Shown piece by piece: positions 27,025 through 37,045 of a stretch of DNA of 64,000 nucleotides. Within the stretch, counting starts at the first letter, position 1. Every line of letters starts with the position of its first letter. Location of the stretch: contig NZ_ADGX01000014.1 in the NCBI RefSeq assembly GCF_000177675.1, positions 1-64,000 of the forward strand, given 5' to 3'. Source of the stretch: Parafrankia sp. EUN1f. Lineage in GTDB: Bacteria; Actinomycetota; Actinomycetes; Frankiales; Frankiaceae. A program made the translations under genes and the position numbers. A model generated the notes under the pieces. That model saw only the letters and a list, made by a program, of their open reading frames with translations, was not told where the DNA came from and made no database searches.

Positions 27025-27752
27025 TGCCACTGACCGAACAGACCCGGGCTGCCGCCCGCGAGATCATCGCGCGCTACCCGGAGGGGCGTTCCCGCTCCGC
27101 GCTGCTGCCCATGCTGCACCTGGTGCAGTCGGAGGAGGGGGCGGTCACCGCGGAGGGCGTGGACTTCTGCGCCGAGCAGCTCGGCCTCACCCACGCCGAG
27201 GTCGGCGCGGTCGCGACCTTCTACACGATGTACAAGCGCCGTCCGGTCGGTGACTGGCTGGTCTCGGTGTGCACGAACCTGTCCTGCCTGCTGCGCGGCG
27301 GTGAGGACGTCTACAAGCGGCTGTCGGCGAACCTCGGGGTCGGGCACGACCAGACCACCGAGGACGGAACGATCACGCTGGAGCACGCCGAGTGCCTGGC
27401 GGCCTGCGACTACGCGCCGGTCATGACCGTGAACTACGAGTTCTACGACCAGGTCACCCCGGACTCCGCCGAGGGCATCGTGGACGCGCTGCGGCGCGGC
27501 GAGCGCCCGGCGCCGACCCGCGGCGGCCCGCTGTGCACGTTCGCCGAGGCGTCCTTCCAACTCGCCGGGTTCGCCGACCCGCGGCCCGACGGCGTCGCCG
27601 GCCCGGGCGTGGGGGAGCCGTCGCTCGCCGGGGTGCTGATCGCCGAGGCCGGCGGCTGGAAGCCCGAGGACGGCGTCGCCGGCGCCCCGCCGCTGACCCC
27701 GCTCCCGTCGACCGCGCCGCCGGCGGCCGCGCCGCAGACGAAGGTGAACTGA
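27024..27752 (+). CDS. nuoE: NADH-quinone oxidoreductase subunit E
   Basis: NuoE holds the N1a [2Fe-2S] cluster of the NADH-dehydrogenase module. The thioredoxin-like ligand cysteines are in VCTNLSCLL and AECLAACDYAP. The upstream helical domain contains VATFYTMY. A Pro/Ala-rich tail of about 70 residues follows the conserved domain, making it 242 aa. It is sandwiched between nuoD and nuoF with almost no gap. Confidence 0.95.
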   Translation: MPLTEQTRAAAREIIARYPEGRSRSALLPMLHLVQSEEGAVTAEGVDFCAEQLGLTHAEVGAVATFYTMYKRRPVGDWLVSVCTNLSCLLRGGEDVYKRLSANLGVGHDQTTEDGTITLEHAECLAACDYAPVMTVNYEFYDQVTPDSAEGIVDALRRGERPAPTRGGPLCTFAEASFQLAGFADPRPDGVAGPGVGEPSLAGVLIAEAGGWKPEDGVAGAPPLTPLPSTAPPAAAPQTKVN

Positions 27753-27754
27753 CC

Positions 27755-29092
27755 ATGCCTGTCACCCCGGTCCTCACCCGGCGCTGGAACGTGCCCGAGT
27801 CGTGGACGCTGGCGACCTACGAGCGTCTCGACGGCTACCAGGGCCTGCGCCGGGCGCTGGCGCAGGCGCCGGACGACCTCATCAAGCTCGTCAAGGACTC
27901 CGGCCTGCGCGGCCGGGGCGGCGCGGGCTTCCCCACCGGCATGAAGTGGGGCTTCATCCCGCAGGGCGACGGCAAGCCGCACTACCTCGTCATCAACGCC
28001 GACGAGGGCGAGCCGGGCACCTGCAAGGACGCCCCGCTGATGAAGGCCGACCCGCACTCGCTGATCGAGGGCATCGTGATCGCCGCCTACGCGGTGCGCG
28101 CGAACCGGGCCTTCATCTACCTGCGCGGCGAGCTGATCCACGCCGCGCGCCGCCTGCGGGCGGCCGTCGCGGAGGCGTACGAGGCCGGCTACCTGGGGCG
28201 GGACATCCTCGGTAGCGGTTTCGACCTCGAACTGGTGGTGCACTCCGGCGCCGGCGCCTACATCTGCGGCGAGGAGACCGCCCTGCTGGACTCGCTGGAG
28301 GGCCGGCGCGGCCAGCCGCGGCTGCGCCCGCCGTTCCCGGCGACCCACGGGCTGTACGCGTCCCCCACGGTCGTGAACAACGTCGAGACCATCGCCACGG
28401 TGCCCTTCATCGTGAACTACGGCGTCGACTGGTTCCGCTCGATGGGGCGGGAGCGGGCCCCGGGCCCGAAGATCTACAGCCTGTCCGGCCATGTGACCAG
28501 GCCCGGCCAGTACGAGGCACCGATGGGCACGACTCTGCGCGAGCTGCTGGAGATGGCGGGCGGTGTGCTCGGCGGCCGGAAGCTGAAGGCCTGGACGCCC
28601 GGTGGCTCGTCCACCCCGCTGCTCACCGCCGACCACCTGGACGTCCCGCTGGACTTCGAGGGCGTGCAGGAGGCCGGGTCACTGCTCGGCACCGCGGCAC
28701 TGATGATCATGGATGAGACCGTCGACATGCTGCCGGTGGTCCGCCGCCTCACCCAGTTCTACGCACACGAGTCGTGCGGCAAGTGCACTCCCTGCCGGGA
28801 AGGCACCACCTGGATGGTGCAGATCCTCTCCCGGATGGAGCGCGGCCACGGCGACTCCGACGACGTCGACACCCTCGTCGACGCCTGCGACAACATCTTC
28901 GGACGCGCGTTCTGCGCGCTCGCGGACGGCGCCACCTCGCCGATCGTCTCCGGGATCAAGCACTTCCGGAACGAGTTCCTCCCGATCACTCCGGTGGGCC
29001 CGTCGGGCTCCACCCCGTCCGGCTCGGCGAACGGCACGGCCGCTGCAAGCAAGGCCGCGGACACGCCGGGCGCCTACGCGGGAGCGCACTGA
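27755..29092 (+). CDS. nuoF: NADH-quinone oxidoreductase subunit F
   Basis: NuoF binds NADH, FMN and the N3 [4Fe-4S] cluster. The Gly-rich NADH site is [16 protein letters not shown] and the FMN region is [14 protein letters not shown]. The segment [15 protein letters not shown] and the cluster motif [13 protein letters not shown] are present, with a fourth Cys in [11 protein letters not shown] short Ala/Ser/Gly tail follows. It starts 2 nt after nuoE and ends 4 nt before nuoG. Confidence 0.96.
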   Translation: MPVTPVLTRRWNVPESWTLATYERLDGYQGLRRALAQAPDDLIKLVKDSGLRGRGGAGFPTGMKWGFIPQGDGKPHYLVINADEGEPGTCKDAPLMKADPHSLIEGIVIAAYAVRANRAFIYLRGELIHAARRLRAAVAEAYEAGYLGRDILGSGFDLELVVHSGAGAYICGEETALLDSLEGRRGQPRLRPPFPATHGLYASPTVVNNVETIATVPFIVNYGVDWFRSMGRERAPGPKIYSLSGHVTRPGQYEAPMGTTLRELLEMAGGVLGGRKLKAWTPGGSSTPLLTADHLDVPLDFEGVQEAGSLLGTAALMIMDETVDMLPVVRRLTQFYAHESCGKCTPCREGTTWMVQILSRMERGHGDSDDVDTLVDACDNIFGRAFCALADGATSPIVSGIKHFRNEFLPITPVGPSGSTPSGSANGTAAASKAADTPGAYAGAH

Positions 29093-29096
29093 GATC

Positions 29097-31529
29097 ATGA
29101 CTGTCGCCCCAGAGAAGCCGGCCGCGCCGGCCGCCCCCGACCACGTCACGCTCACCGTCGACGGCCTCGAGGTGAGCGTGCCGAAGGGCACCCTGATCAT
29201 CCGGGCCGCGGAGCAGCTGGGAATCGAGATCCCGCGCTTCTGCGACCATCCGCTGCTGGACCCGGTCGGGGCCTGCCGGCAGTGCATCGTCGAGGTCGAG
29301 GGCCAGCGCAAGCCGGTCGCGTCCTGCACGACCACGGTCGCCGCGGACATGGTGGTGAAGACCCAGCTCTCCTCGCCGGTGGCCGCGAAGGCCCAGGCGG
29401 GGACGCTGGAGTTCCTTCTCCTCAACCACCCGCTCGACTGCCCGATCTGCGACAAGGGCGGTGAGTGCCCGCTGCAGAACCAGTCGATGGCGAACGGCGC
29501 CGCCACCTCCCGGTTCAAGGAGACGAAGCGGGCCTACCCCAAGCCGCTGGCGATCTCCACCCAGATCCTGCTGGACCGCGAGCGCTGCGTGCTGTGCGCG
29601 CGGTGTACCCGGTTCTCCGCGCAGATCGCCGGTGACCCGTTCATCGAGCTGTTCGAGCGGGGCGCGGCCGAGCAGGTCGCCGTCAGCGACGGGCAGCCGT
29701 TCTCGTCCTACTTCTCCGGCAACACCGTGCAGATCTGCCCGGTCGGCGCGCTCACCAGCGCCGCCTACCGGTTCCGGGCCCGGCCGTTCGACCTGGTGTC
29801 GACGCCGACGTCCTGCGAGCACTGCGCGGCCGGCTGCTCGCTGCGCACCGACCACCGTCGCGGCAAGGTGACCCGGCGCCTCGCCGCCGAGGACCCGGCG
29901 GTGAACGAGGAGTGGAACTGCGACAAGGGCCGCTTCGCGTTCACCTACGCCCGCCAGGCCGATCGGCTCACCACCCCGCTGATCCGCGACGACAACACCG
30001 GTGAGCTGGTCGAGGCCAGCTGGTCCGAGGCGTTGGAGTACGCGGCCCGGGGGCTGGCCGAGTGCCGCGACCGCAACGGTGTCGGCGTCCTGGCCGGCGG
30101 CCGGCTGACCCGCGAGGACGCCTACGCCTACGCCAAGTTCGCCCGGCTGGCGCTGCGCACCAACGACGTGGACTTCCGCGCCCGCCCGCACTCCGCCGAG
30201 GAGGAGGCCTTCCTCGGCAGCGTCGTCGCGGGCACCGGGATCGGTGTCACCTACGCCGATCTGGAGGCCGCGCCCGCCGTCCTGCTCGTGGCGTTCGAGC
30301 CCGAGGAGGAGTCCGCCGTCGTCTTCCTGCGGCTGCGCAAGGCCGCCACCAAGCGCGGCACCGCGGTGCACGCGCTCGCGCCGCTGACCACCCGTGGGCT
30401 GCGCAAGCTGGCCGGCACGCTGATCCCGGTCCTGCCCGGCGGCGAGGCCGCGGTGCTGGACGAGCTGGCAGCCGGGTCGTCGGCCACCGTCGAGGCGCTG
30501 CGCGCCCCCGGTGCGGTGATCCTGGTCGGCTCCCGGGCCGCCGAGTCACCCGGTGCGCTGTCGGCGGCCCTGCGGCTCGCCGCGGCCACCGGCGCCGCGC
30601 TGGCCTGGGTTCCACGCCGCGCCGGTGAGCGCGGGGCGGTCTCCGCCGGCCTGCTGCCGTCGCTGCTTCCGGGCGGGCGCCCGGTGGCGGACGTCGGTGC
30701 CCGCGCCGAGGTCGAGTCCTTCTGGGGCGCTCCGCTGCTCGGCGCGCCGGGCCGGGACACCGCCGGCATCCTGGCCGCCGCCGAGGCGGGCCGGCTCGAC
30801 GCGGTCATCGTCGCCGGCGTGGACGCCGAGGACCTGCCCGACCCGGCCGGCGCGCTGGCCACCCTGGCCCGGGTGCCGTTCTGCGTGTCGCTGGAGATCC
30901 GCCGCTCGTCCATCGCGGCGGTCGCGGACGTGGTGTTCCCGGTCGCTCCGGTCGCGGAGAAGGCGGGCGCGTTCGTGAACTGGGAGGGGCGCCTGCGCCC
31001 GTTCCAGCGGGCGCTGGACACCCCCGCGCTGCCCGACCTGCGGGTGCTGCACCTGCTCGCCGCCGAGATGGGCGTCGACCTGCTCCTGCCGGATGCGGGC
31101 GCGGCCGCGCGGGAGCTGAACGAGCTCGGCCGGGCCGGCGACGAGACCCACCGCAGCCAGCCGCCGACCGACATCGGGCTCGCCCCGGCGACCGCCGGGC
31201 CGGGGGAGGCGCTGCTCGCGACCTGGCACCTCAACCTCGACGACGGTGCCCTGCAGGCCGGTGAGATCTACCTCGCCGGGACCGCGCGCCCGCCGCGTCT
31301 GCTGCTGTCCGCGGCGACTGCGGCCGAGATCGGCGCGGTCGAGGGCCAGCCGGTCACCGCGAGCACGGCCCGCGGTTCGGTGACCCTGCCGCTGGAGATC
31401 ATCGAGATGCCGGACCGGGTGGTCTGGGTACCGACCCACTCCCCGGGCTCCCACGTCCGCCGTTCGCTGGCGGAGCACGCCGGGGTGCTGGTCCGCCTCA
31501 CCACCGACATCACCGGAGGCCGGGCATGA
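29097..31529 (+). CDS. nuoG: NADH-quinone oxidoreductase subunit G
   Basis: NuoG is the large iron-sulfur subunit of the peripheral arm, 810 aa. In order it has an N-terminal [2Fe-2S] domain ([15 protein letters not shown]), the His/Cys N5 region ([17 protein letters not shown]) and the N4 site (CVLCARC with CPVGAL). Next is an additional cysteine set, CEHCAAGC plus NCDKGRF, that matches the N7 cluster found only in some bacteria. The C-terminal half is a molybdopterin-oxidoreductase-like domain without an obvious cofactor site. It overlaps nuoH by 4 nt. Confidence 0.95.
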   Translation: MTVAPEKPAAPAAPDHVTLTVDGLEVSVPKGTLIIRAAEQLGIEIPRFCDHPLLDPVGACRQCIVEVEGQRKPVASCTTTVAADMVVKTQLSSPVAAKAQAGTLEFLLLNHPLDCPICDKGGECPLQNQSMANGAATSRFKETKRAYPKPLAISTQILLDRERCVLCARCTRFSAQIAGDPFIELFERGAAEQVAVSDGQPFSSYFSGNTVQICPVGALTSAAYRFRARPFDLVSTPTSCEHCAAGCSLRTDHRRGKVTRRLAAEDPAVNEEWNCDKGRFAFTYARQADRLTTPLIRDDNTGELVEASWSEALEYAARGLAECRDRNGVGVLAGGRLTREDAYAYAKFARLALRTNDVDFRARPHSAEEEAFLGSVVAGTGIGVTYADLEAAPAVLLVAFEPEEESAVVFLRLRKAATKRGTAVHALAPLTTRGLRKLAGTLIPVLPGGEAAVLDELAAGSSATVEALRAPGAVILVGSRAAESPGALSAALRLAAATGAALAWVPRRAGERGAVSAGLLPSLLPGGRPVADVGARAEVESFWGAPLLGAPGRDTAGILAAAEAGRLDAVIVAGVDAEDLPDPAGALATLARVPFCVSLEIRRSSIAAVADVVFPVAPVAEKAGAFVNWEGRLRPFQRALDTPALPDLRVLHLLAAEMGVDLLLPDAGAAARELNELGRAGDETHRSQPPTDIGLAPATAGPGEALLATWHLNLDDGALQAGEIYLAGTARPPRLLLSAATAAEIGAVEGQPVTASTARGSVTLPLEIIEMPDRVVWVPTHSPGSHVRRSLAEHAGVLVRLTTDITGGRA

Positions 31530-32860
31530 CCGGGACCTCGACGCTCCTGCTCGCCGCGAACGTCGGCGACCCGGACACATCCGTCCTCACCGACGACCCG
31601 TTCTGGCTCATCCTGCTCAAAGCGGTCGTGGTCTTCGGGTTCCTGCTCGTGATGACGCTGTTCTCGATCGTCTTCGAGCGCAAGGTCGTCGCGAAGATGC
31701 AGCAGCGGATCGGGCCGAACCGGCACGGCCCGCGCGGCTGGCTGCAGAGCCTCGCCGACGGCGTGAAGCTCATGCTCAAGGAAGACATCATCCCGGCGCT
31801 GGCCGACAAGCCGATCTTCATCCTGGCGCCGATCATCTCGGCGGTGCCGGCGTTCGCGGCGTTCGCCTGCATCCCGTTCGGGCCCGAGGTGTCGATCTTC
31901 GGTGAGCGCACCCTGCTGCAGCTCGCGGACCTGCCGGTCGGCGTGCTGTACCTGCTGGCGGCCGCGTCGATCGGGGTATACGGCCTGATCCTCTCCGGCT
32001 GGTCCAGCGGGTCGACGTACCCGCTGCTGGGCTCGCTGCGGTCGGCCGCGCAGATCATCTCCTACGAGGTCGCGATGGGCCTGGCGTTCGTCGCGGTCTT
32101 CATCTACGCCGGCACGCTCAGCACCGCGGGCATCGTGCAGAGCCAGCACGACTGGTGGTATGTCGCGCTGCTGCCGTCGTTCGTCCTGTACGTCATCGCG
32201 ATGGTCGGTGAGACGAACCGGACCCCCTTCGACCTGCCCGAGGCCGAGGGCGAGCTGGTCGGTGGCTTCCACACCGAGTACAGCTCGATCAAGTTCGCGT
32301 TCTTCTTCCTCGCCGAGTACATCAACATGGTCACCGTGTCGGCGATCGCGACCACGCTGTTCCTCGGCGGCTGGCAGCCGCCGCCGATTCCGGGGCTGTC
32401 CGGGCTGGACCACGGGTGGTTCCCGCTGATCTGGTTCGTCGGCAAGCTGCTGGCGTTCATCTTCTTCTTCATCTGGCTGCGGGGAACGCTGCCGCGGCTG
32501 CGCTACGACCAGTTCATGGCCTTCGGCTGGAAGGTCCTGATCCCGGTCGGACTCGTCTGGGTGTGCGCGGTCGCCACGTTCCGCGCCTACCAGCAGCACG
32601 TCACCGACCGGACACCCTGGCTCATCGGCTTCGGGGTCGTGGTCGGCATCCTGCTCATCGTCGCGATCATCGATCCGGGCGCGGCCAAGGCAGCGCGCGA
32701 GCAGGAGGAGGCCGAGCGGGAACGGGCCGAATCGGCTCCGAGCCTGGACAACATTCCCTGGCCGCCGCCGCAGGGCGGCCCGGCACGGGCGATCGCCGGG
32801 CTCGACAAGGGAAACACCACCGTCATCCCCGCGGGCGCCGGCCCGCGTCAGGAGAGCTGA
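31526..32860 (+). CDS. nuoH: NADH-quinone oxidoreductase subunit H
   Basis: NuoH is a membrane subunit with about eight helices that closes the quinone channel. The signatures [20 protein letters not shown] and [20 protein letters not shown] are intact. The C-terminal tail of about 70 residues is charged and Pro-rich and longer than in many homologues. It starts inside the end of nuoG and ends 3 nt before nuoI. Confidence 0.96.
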   Translation: MTGTSTLLLAANVGDPDTSVLTDDPFWLILLKAVVVFGFLLVMTLFSIVFERKVVAKMQQRIGPNRHGPRGWLQSLADGVKLMLKEDIIPALADKPIFILAPIISAVPAFAAFACIPFGPEVSIFGERTLLQLADLPVGVLYLLAAASIGVYGLILSGWSSGSTYPLLGSLRSAAQIISYEVAMGLAFVAVFIYAGTLSTAGIVQSQHDWWYVALLPSFVLYVIAMVGETNRTPFDLPEAEGELVGGFHTEYSSIKFAFFFLAEYINMVTVSAIATTLFLGGWQPPPIPGLSGLDHGWFPLIWFVGKLLAFIFFFIWLRGTLPRLRYDQFMAFGWKVLIPVGLVWVCAVATFRAYQQHVTDRTPWLIGFGVVVGILLIVAIIDPGAAKAAREQEEAERERAESAPSLDNIPWPPPQGGPARAIAGLDKGNTTVIPAGAGPRQES

Positions 32861-32863
32861 ACC

Positions 32864-33535
32864 ATGGGGATCCTCGACCCCTACAAGGGTTTCGGCGTCA
32901 CCTTCTCGACGATGTTCAAGAAGCCGACGACCGAGCAGTACCCGGAGTACAAGAAGGAGACGGCGCCGCGGTTCCACGGGCGTCACCAGCTCAACCGGCA
33001 CCCCGACGGGCTGGAGAAGTGCGTCGGGTGCGAGCTGTGCGCCTGGGCCTGCCCGGCGGACGCGATCTACGTCGAGGGCGCGGACAACACCGACGAGGAG
33101 CGTTACTCCCCGGGTGAGCGGTACGGCCGCGTCTACCAGATCAACTACCTGCGCTGCATCCTGTGCGGGCTGTGCATCGAGGCATGCCCGACCCGGGCGC
33201 TCACGATGTCGAACGAGTACGAGCTCGCCGACGACAGCCGCCAGGACCTGATCTTCACCAAGGAGCAGCTCCTCGCGCCGCTGCGGGAGGGGATGCAGGC
33301 ACCGCCGCATCCGATGTTCCTCGGCGAGAGCGAGACCGACTACTACACCCGCGACCCCGAGGCCCCGCTGCCCTGGCAGGTCGGCAGCGACACCCAGGCG
33401 GACGGCGACACCCAGGCGGACGGCGACACCCAGACGGGCGGCGACACCCAGACGGGCGGCGACACCCAGACGGGCGGCGACACCCAGACGGGCGCGGTGC
33501 CAGCCAACGGCGCGGGTTCGGAGCGGGCGCGATGA
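32864..33535 (+). CDS. nuoI: NADH-quinone oxidoreductase subunit I
   Basis: NuoI carries the two [4Fe-4S] clusters N6a and N6b that link the peripheral arm to NuoB. The motifs [12 protein letters not shown] and [12 protein letters not shown] are complete. The conserved protein ends near residue 170. The rest, up to 223 aa, is six DTQ(A/T)(D/G)G hexapeptides and a short tail, which is not a family feature. It overlaps nuoJ by 4 nt. Confidence 0.96.
   Translation: MGILDPYKGFGVTFSTMFKKPTTEQYPEYKKETAPRFHGRHQLNRHPDGLEKCVGCELCAWACPADAIYVEGADNTDEERYSPGERYGRVYQINYLRCILCGLCIEACPTRALTMSNEYELADDSRQDLIFTKEQLLAPLREGMQAPPHPMFLGESETDYYTRDPEAPLPWQVGSDTQADGDTQADGDTQTGGDTQTGGDTQTGGDTQTGAVPANGAGSERAR
33389..33496 (+). 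repeat. Six 18-nt tandem repeats in the nuoI tail
   Basis: Six 18-nt units (gacacccagacgggcggc and variants) encode DTQTGG or DTQADG at the NuoI C-terminus. The last units are identical or nearly so, which indicates recent copying. Being a multiple of three, copy-number change would leave the frame and the catalytic part intact. Confidence 0.95.
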
Positions 33536-34485
33536 GCCCGCAGATCCTCGCCCAGGCGGCCGAGATCACCAGCACGTCGAACGGCGAGGCCTGGACCTTC
33601 TGGCTGCTCGCGCCGGTGGCGCTGATCGCCGGGCTCGGGATGGTGCTGATGCGCAGCGCCGTGCACTCGGCGTTGCTGCTCGTGGTGAACCTGTTCTGCG
33701 TGGCGGTGTTCTACCTGCTCCAGGACGCGCCCTTCCTGGGTTTCGTCCAGATCATCGTCTATACCGGCGCGATCATGGTTCTGTTCCTGTTCGTGCTGAT
33801 GCTGGTCGGGGTGGACTCGTCCGACTCACTCGTCGAGACGCTGCGCGGCCAGCGAATCGCCGCGGTGATCCTCGGCCTGGGCTTCGCCGGGCTGCTGGTC
33901 TTCCCGATCGGGCGGGCGATCGACGGCGGCAGCGCCGCCGGCCTCGACGCGGCGAACTCCGAGGGCAACGTCACGGCGATCGGGAAGCTGCTCTTCAGCG
34001 AGTACGTCTTCGTCTTCGAGGCGATCTCGGCACTGCTCGTCGTGGCCGCCATCGGGACGATGGTGCTCGGCCACCGTGAGCACACCGGCGAGAAGCTGAC
34101 GCAGAAGGAGCGGATGCGCCGCCGCTTCACCGAGGGCGGCCCGATCACCCCGCGGCCCGGGCCGAAGGTCTTCGCGATCAACCCGGATCTGGAGCAGGCC
34201 GTGCGCGGCTCCGGGGAGCCGGCGGTCGTCGGCGGTCCGTCCCACGACGAGGGGCCGGACGCGAGCGGTACCGGCGGCACCGGCCTCGGGGGTCCTGGCT
34301 CCTCCGGGCCTTCCGGCGGTCCCGGTTCAGGCGGGCCCGATTCAGGCGACTCCGGAGCAGGCGGTCCCCAGGTCGGCGGCGGCGGTCAGCATGTCAACGG
34401 CTCCGCCGTGGCGGAGGACGCGGACGGCGCGAACGCTGTCGGCGAGGCGGCGCCGGTCGGCGCGGGCAGCGGGGGTGGTCGGTGA
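33532..34485 (+). CDS. nuoJ: NADH-quinone oxidoreductase subunit J
   Basis: NuoJ is a membrane subunit with five predicted helices. The conserved region [17 protein letters not shown]-(gap)[20 protein letters not shown] is present. The membrane part ends near residue 185. A Gly/Ser/Pro-rich tail of about 120 residues, likely disordered and cytoplasmic, follows. GTG of nuoK overlaps the stop by 4 nt. Confidence 0.94.
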   Translation: MSPQILAQAAEITSTSNGEAWTFWLLAPVALIAGLGMVLMRSAVHSALLLVVNLFCVAVFYLLQDAPFLGFVQIIVYTGAIMVLFLFVLMLVGVDSSDSLVETLRGQRIAAVILGLGFAGLLVFPIGRAIDGGSAAGLDAANSEGNVTAIGKLLFSEYVFVFEAISALLVVAAIGTMVLGHREHTGEKLTQKERMRRRFTEGGPITPRPGPKVFAINPDLEQAVRGSGEPAVVGGPSHDEGPDASGTGGTGLGGPGSSGPSGGPGSGGPDSGDSGAGGPQVGGGGQHVNGSAVAEDADGANAVGEAAPVGAGSGGGR

Positions 34486-34781
34486 ACCCGGCGAACTATC
34501 TGATCCTGGCGGGGCTGCTGTTCACCATCGGGGCGACGGGTGTCCTGGTCCGCCGCAACGCGATCGTCGTGTTCATGTCCATCGAGCTGATGCTCAACTC
34601 GGTGAACCTGACGCTGGTGACGTTCTCCCGGATCCACGGGACGCTGGAGGGCCAGATCATGGCCTTCTTCGTCATGGTGGTGGCCGCCGCCGAGGTGGTC
34701 GTGGGCCTCGCGATCATCCTGGCGATCTTCCGGACGCGCAGATCCGCCTCCGTCGACGACGTGAACCTGCTGAAGTACTGA
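34482..34781 (+). CDS. nuoK: NADH-quinone oxidoreductase subunit K
   Basis: NuoK is a 99-aa subunit with three helices that takes part in proton translocation. It contains the conserved Glu in [13 protein letters not shown] and a second one in [11 protein letters not shown]. Length is standard. The GTG start is coupled to nuoJ. Its stop codon overlaps the first bases of palindromic element B, and a gap of 277 nt follows before nuoL. Confidence 0.95.
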   Translation: MNPANYLILAGLLFTIGATGVLVRRNAIVVFMSIELMLNSVNLTLVTFSRIHGTLEGQIMAFFVMVVAAAEVVVGLAIILAIFRTRRSASVDDVNLLKY

Positions 34782-34845
34782 GCCATTTCCATCTCACGGT
34801 GTACGGCCGGATACCGCAGGTCGGCGCCGACGGTGGAAAAGACTC
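34780..34845 (+). repeat. Palindromic element copy B (family I), between nuoK and nuoL
   Basis: This 66-nt element starts in the nuoK stop codon. Its arms are GAGCCATTTCCATC and GGTGGAAAAGACTC, with some mismatches and wobble pairs. The centre has TCACGG and ACCGCAGGT, as in copies A and C. Two 20-21 nt direct repeats (accctttcgacgtactcggg) follow at 34851-34891. Inside an operon it may cause partial termination or mRNA processing. Confidence 0.8.
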
Positions 34846-34850
34846 ACTGA

Positions 34851-34891
34851 ACCCTTTCGACGTACTCGGGACCCTTTTCGACGTACTCGGG
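34851..34891 (+). repeat. Tandem 20-nt duplication upstream of nuoL
   Basis: The sequence accctttcgacgtactcggg is repeated once, with one extra T in the second copy, directly after palindromic element B. It lies in the 277-nt nuoK-nuoL gap, which has no gene and could hold a secondary promoter; none was identified. Confidence 0.85.
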
Positions 34892-35058
34892 CCTCCTCCA
34901 GGCCTGTCCCCGGCCGCCGCAGGCGCGGCCGCGACCGGGACCTCCGGTCACGGAAGAACGGACGACACTGCAGTGACGCTTTGCGCAACAGGGGCGGCGC
35001 GGCCCGGACCACCTGCGGTGGCCCTGGCGCTGGCGCACGCGCCCGGAACCGGACCACG

Positions 35059-37044
35059 ATGAGCGCCCCCGCGGCCCTCCTCGCGGCCGAGGAGCACGGC
35101 GGTGGGGCCGTGCACTACGCCACCGCGTCCGGGGCGTTCTCGCTGACCTGGCTGCTCATCGCACTTCCGCTGGCCGGGGCGGCGATCCTCCTGCTCGGCG
35201 GGAAGCGCACCGACCGGTGGGGCCACCTGCTCGGCACGGCCACGGCGGCGGCGTCGTTCGTCGTCGGCCTGGTGCTGTTCTTCGGGCTGCTCGACCGCGG
35301 CGGCGACGGCCGCGCGGTCTCCCAGCACCTGTTCAGCTGGGTGCCGGTCAACGGTTTCCAGGTGGACGTCGGCCTGCTGGTCGACCAGCTCTCCGTTCTG
35401 TTCGTGCTGCTGATCACCGGTGTGGGCACGCTGATCCACATCTACTCGATCGGCTACATGTCGCACGATCCGGGCCGGCGGCGCTTCTTCGCCTACATGA
35501 ACCTCTTCCTGGCCTCGATGCTGCTGCTGGTGCTGGGCAACAACTTCCTGGTCCTCTACGGCGGGTGGGAGCTGGTCGGCCTCTCCTCCTTCCTGCTCAT
35601 CAAGTTCTGGGAGTACAAGCCCGCGGCGGCCACCGCCGCGAACAAGGCCTTCTACATGAACCGGGTCGGTGACGTCGGCCTGGCGCTCGCGATCATGTTC
35701 ATGTTCGCCACCGTCGGCAGCACCAACTACGACGACGTGTTCGGCGCCGCCGCCGCGGACGTGATCGGGTACGGGACCATCAGCGCGATGGCGCTGCTGC
35801 TCCTGCTCGGCGCCTGCGGCAAGTCCGGCCAGTTCCCGCTGCAGGCCTGGCTCCCGGACGCCATGGAGGGCCCGACCCCGATCTCGGCGCTGATCCACGC
35901 GGCGACGATGGTCACCGCCGGCGTGTACCTGATCGTCCGCTCGGCTCCGATCTTCGACCAGACGCAGGCCGCGCGCACCGTGGTCCTGATCATCGGCGCC
36001 GTCACGATCATGATCGGGTGCGTCATCGGCTGCGCCTACGACGACATCAAGAAGGTCCTGGCGTACTCGACGGTCAGCCAGATCGGCTACATGTTCCTGG
36101 CCGTCGGGCTCGGGCCCGCGGGATACGCGCTGGGCATCATGCACCTGCTCGCGCACGGCTTCTTCAAGGCCGGCCTCTTCCTCGGGTCCGGCTCCGTCAT
36201 CCACGCGATGGACGACGAGCAGGACATGCGCCGCTACGGAAACCTGCGCAAGTACATGCCGATCACCTGGATCACCTTCGGGCTCGGCTACCTGGCGATC
36301 ATCGGCTTCCCGGGCCTGTCCGGCTTCTTCACCAAGGACCGGATCATCGAGACCGCGCTGGCCAAGGGCGGCACGAGCGGCTACGTCCTCGGTGGCGTGG
36401 CCCTGCTCGGCGCCGGGATCACCGCCTTCTACATGACCCGGCTGTTCCTGATGACCTTCCACGGCGAGGAGCGCTGGGCGCACGACGGGCCGGAGGCGAA
36501 GCACCCGCACGAGTCGCCGGCCAGCATGACCGGCCCGATGCTGCTGCTGGCGGTCGGCTCCGTGTTCGCCGGTGGTCTGTTCGTCCTCGGTGACTCGATG
36601 CAGAACTGGCTCGCCCCGGTGGTCGGCGAGCACGGCGAGGCCCATCACGACATCTCGCCGGCCGTGGTCACCGCGCTCACGCTGGTCGTCTCGGCCGGTG
36701 GTTTCGCCGGCGCCTTCCTGCGCTACCAGCTCCGCCCGGTCGAGGCCGTCGCCCGGACCGACGCCGAGGTCAGCGTGCTGACCGTCGCCGCGCGGCACGA
36801 CCTCTATGCGAACACGATCAACGAGACCGTCGCCATGCGGCCGGGGCAGTACCTGACCCGCTTCCTGGTATGGGCGGACAACGTCGGGATCGACGGCTTC
36901 GTGCGCGGCAGCGCTGCGGCCATCGGTGGACTGTCCGGCCGGCTGCGACGCACCCAGACCGGCTTCGTCCGGTCCTACGCACTGTCGATGTTGGGAGGTA
37001 CCGTCCTCGTGGTCGGTGCTCTGCTGCTGACCAGGGCCGGCTGA
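35059..37044 (+). CDS. nuoL: NADH-quinone oxidoreductase subunit L
   Basis: NuoL is the distal proton-pumping antiporter-like subunit, with about 16 helices in 661 aa. Conserved features include [51 protein letters not shown] and the discontinuous-helix region near [20 protein letters not shown] 35059 begins [13 protein letters not shown]; a longer frame from 34981 adds an Arg/Gly-rich stretch unlike the family. nuoM follows after 1 nt. Confidence 0.96.
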   Translation: MSAPAALLAAEEHGGGAVHYATASGAFSLTWLLIALPLAGAAILLLGGKRTDRWGHLLGTATAAASFVVGLVLFFGLLDRGGDGRAVSQHLFSWVPVNGFQVDVGLLVDQLSVLFVLLITGVGTLIHIYSIGYMSHDPGRRRFFAYMNLFLASMLLLVLGNNFLVLYGGWELVGLSSFLLIKFWEYKPAAATAANKAFYMNRVGDVGLALAIMFMFATVGSTNYDDVFGAAAADVIGYGTISAMALLLLLGACGKSGQFPLQAWLPDAMEGPTPISALIHAATMVTAGVYLIVRSAPIFDQTQAARTVVLIIGAVTIMIGCVIGCAYDDIKKVLAYSTVSQIGYMFLAVGLGPAGYALGIMHLLAHGFFKAGLFLGSGSVIHAMDDEQDMRRYGNLRKYMPITWITFGLGYLAIIGFPGLSGFFTKDRIIETALAKGGTSGYVLGGVALLGAGITAFYMTRLFLMTFHGEERWAHDGPEAKHPHESPASMTGPMLLLAVGSVFAGGLFVLGDSMQNWLAPVVGEHGEAHHDISPAVVTALTLVVSAGGFAGAFLRYQLRPVEAVARTDAEVSVLTVAARHDLYANTINETVAMRPGQYLTRFLVWADNVGIDGFVRGSAAAIGGLSGRLRRTQTGFVRSYALSMLGGTVLVVGALLLTRAG

Positions 37045-37045
37045 C

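Noticed and set aside
31268-33310. Long minus-strand open frame opposite nuoH and nuoI
   Set aside because: It overlaps three conserved nuo genes and shows no family motif.
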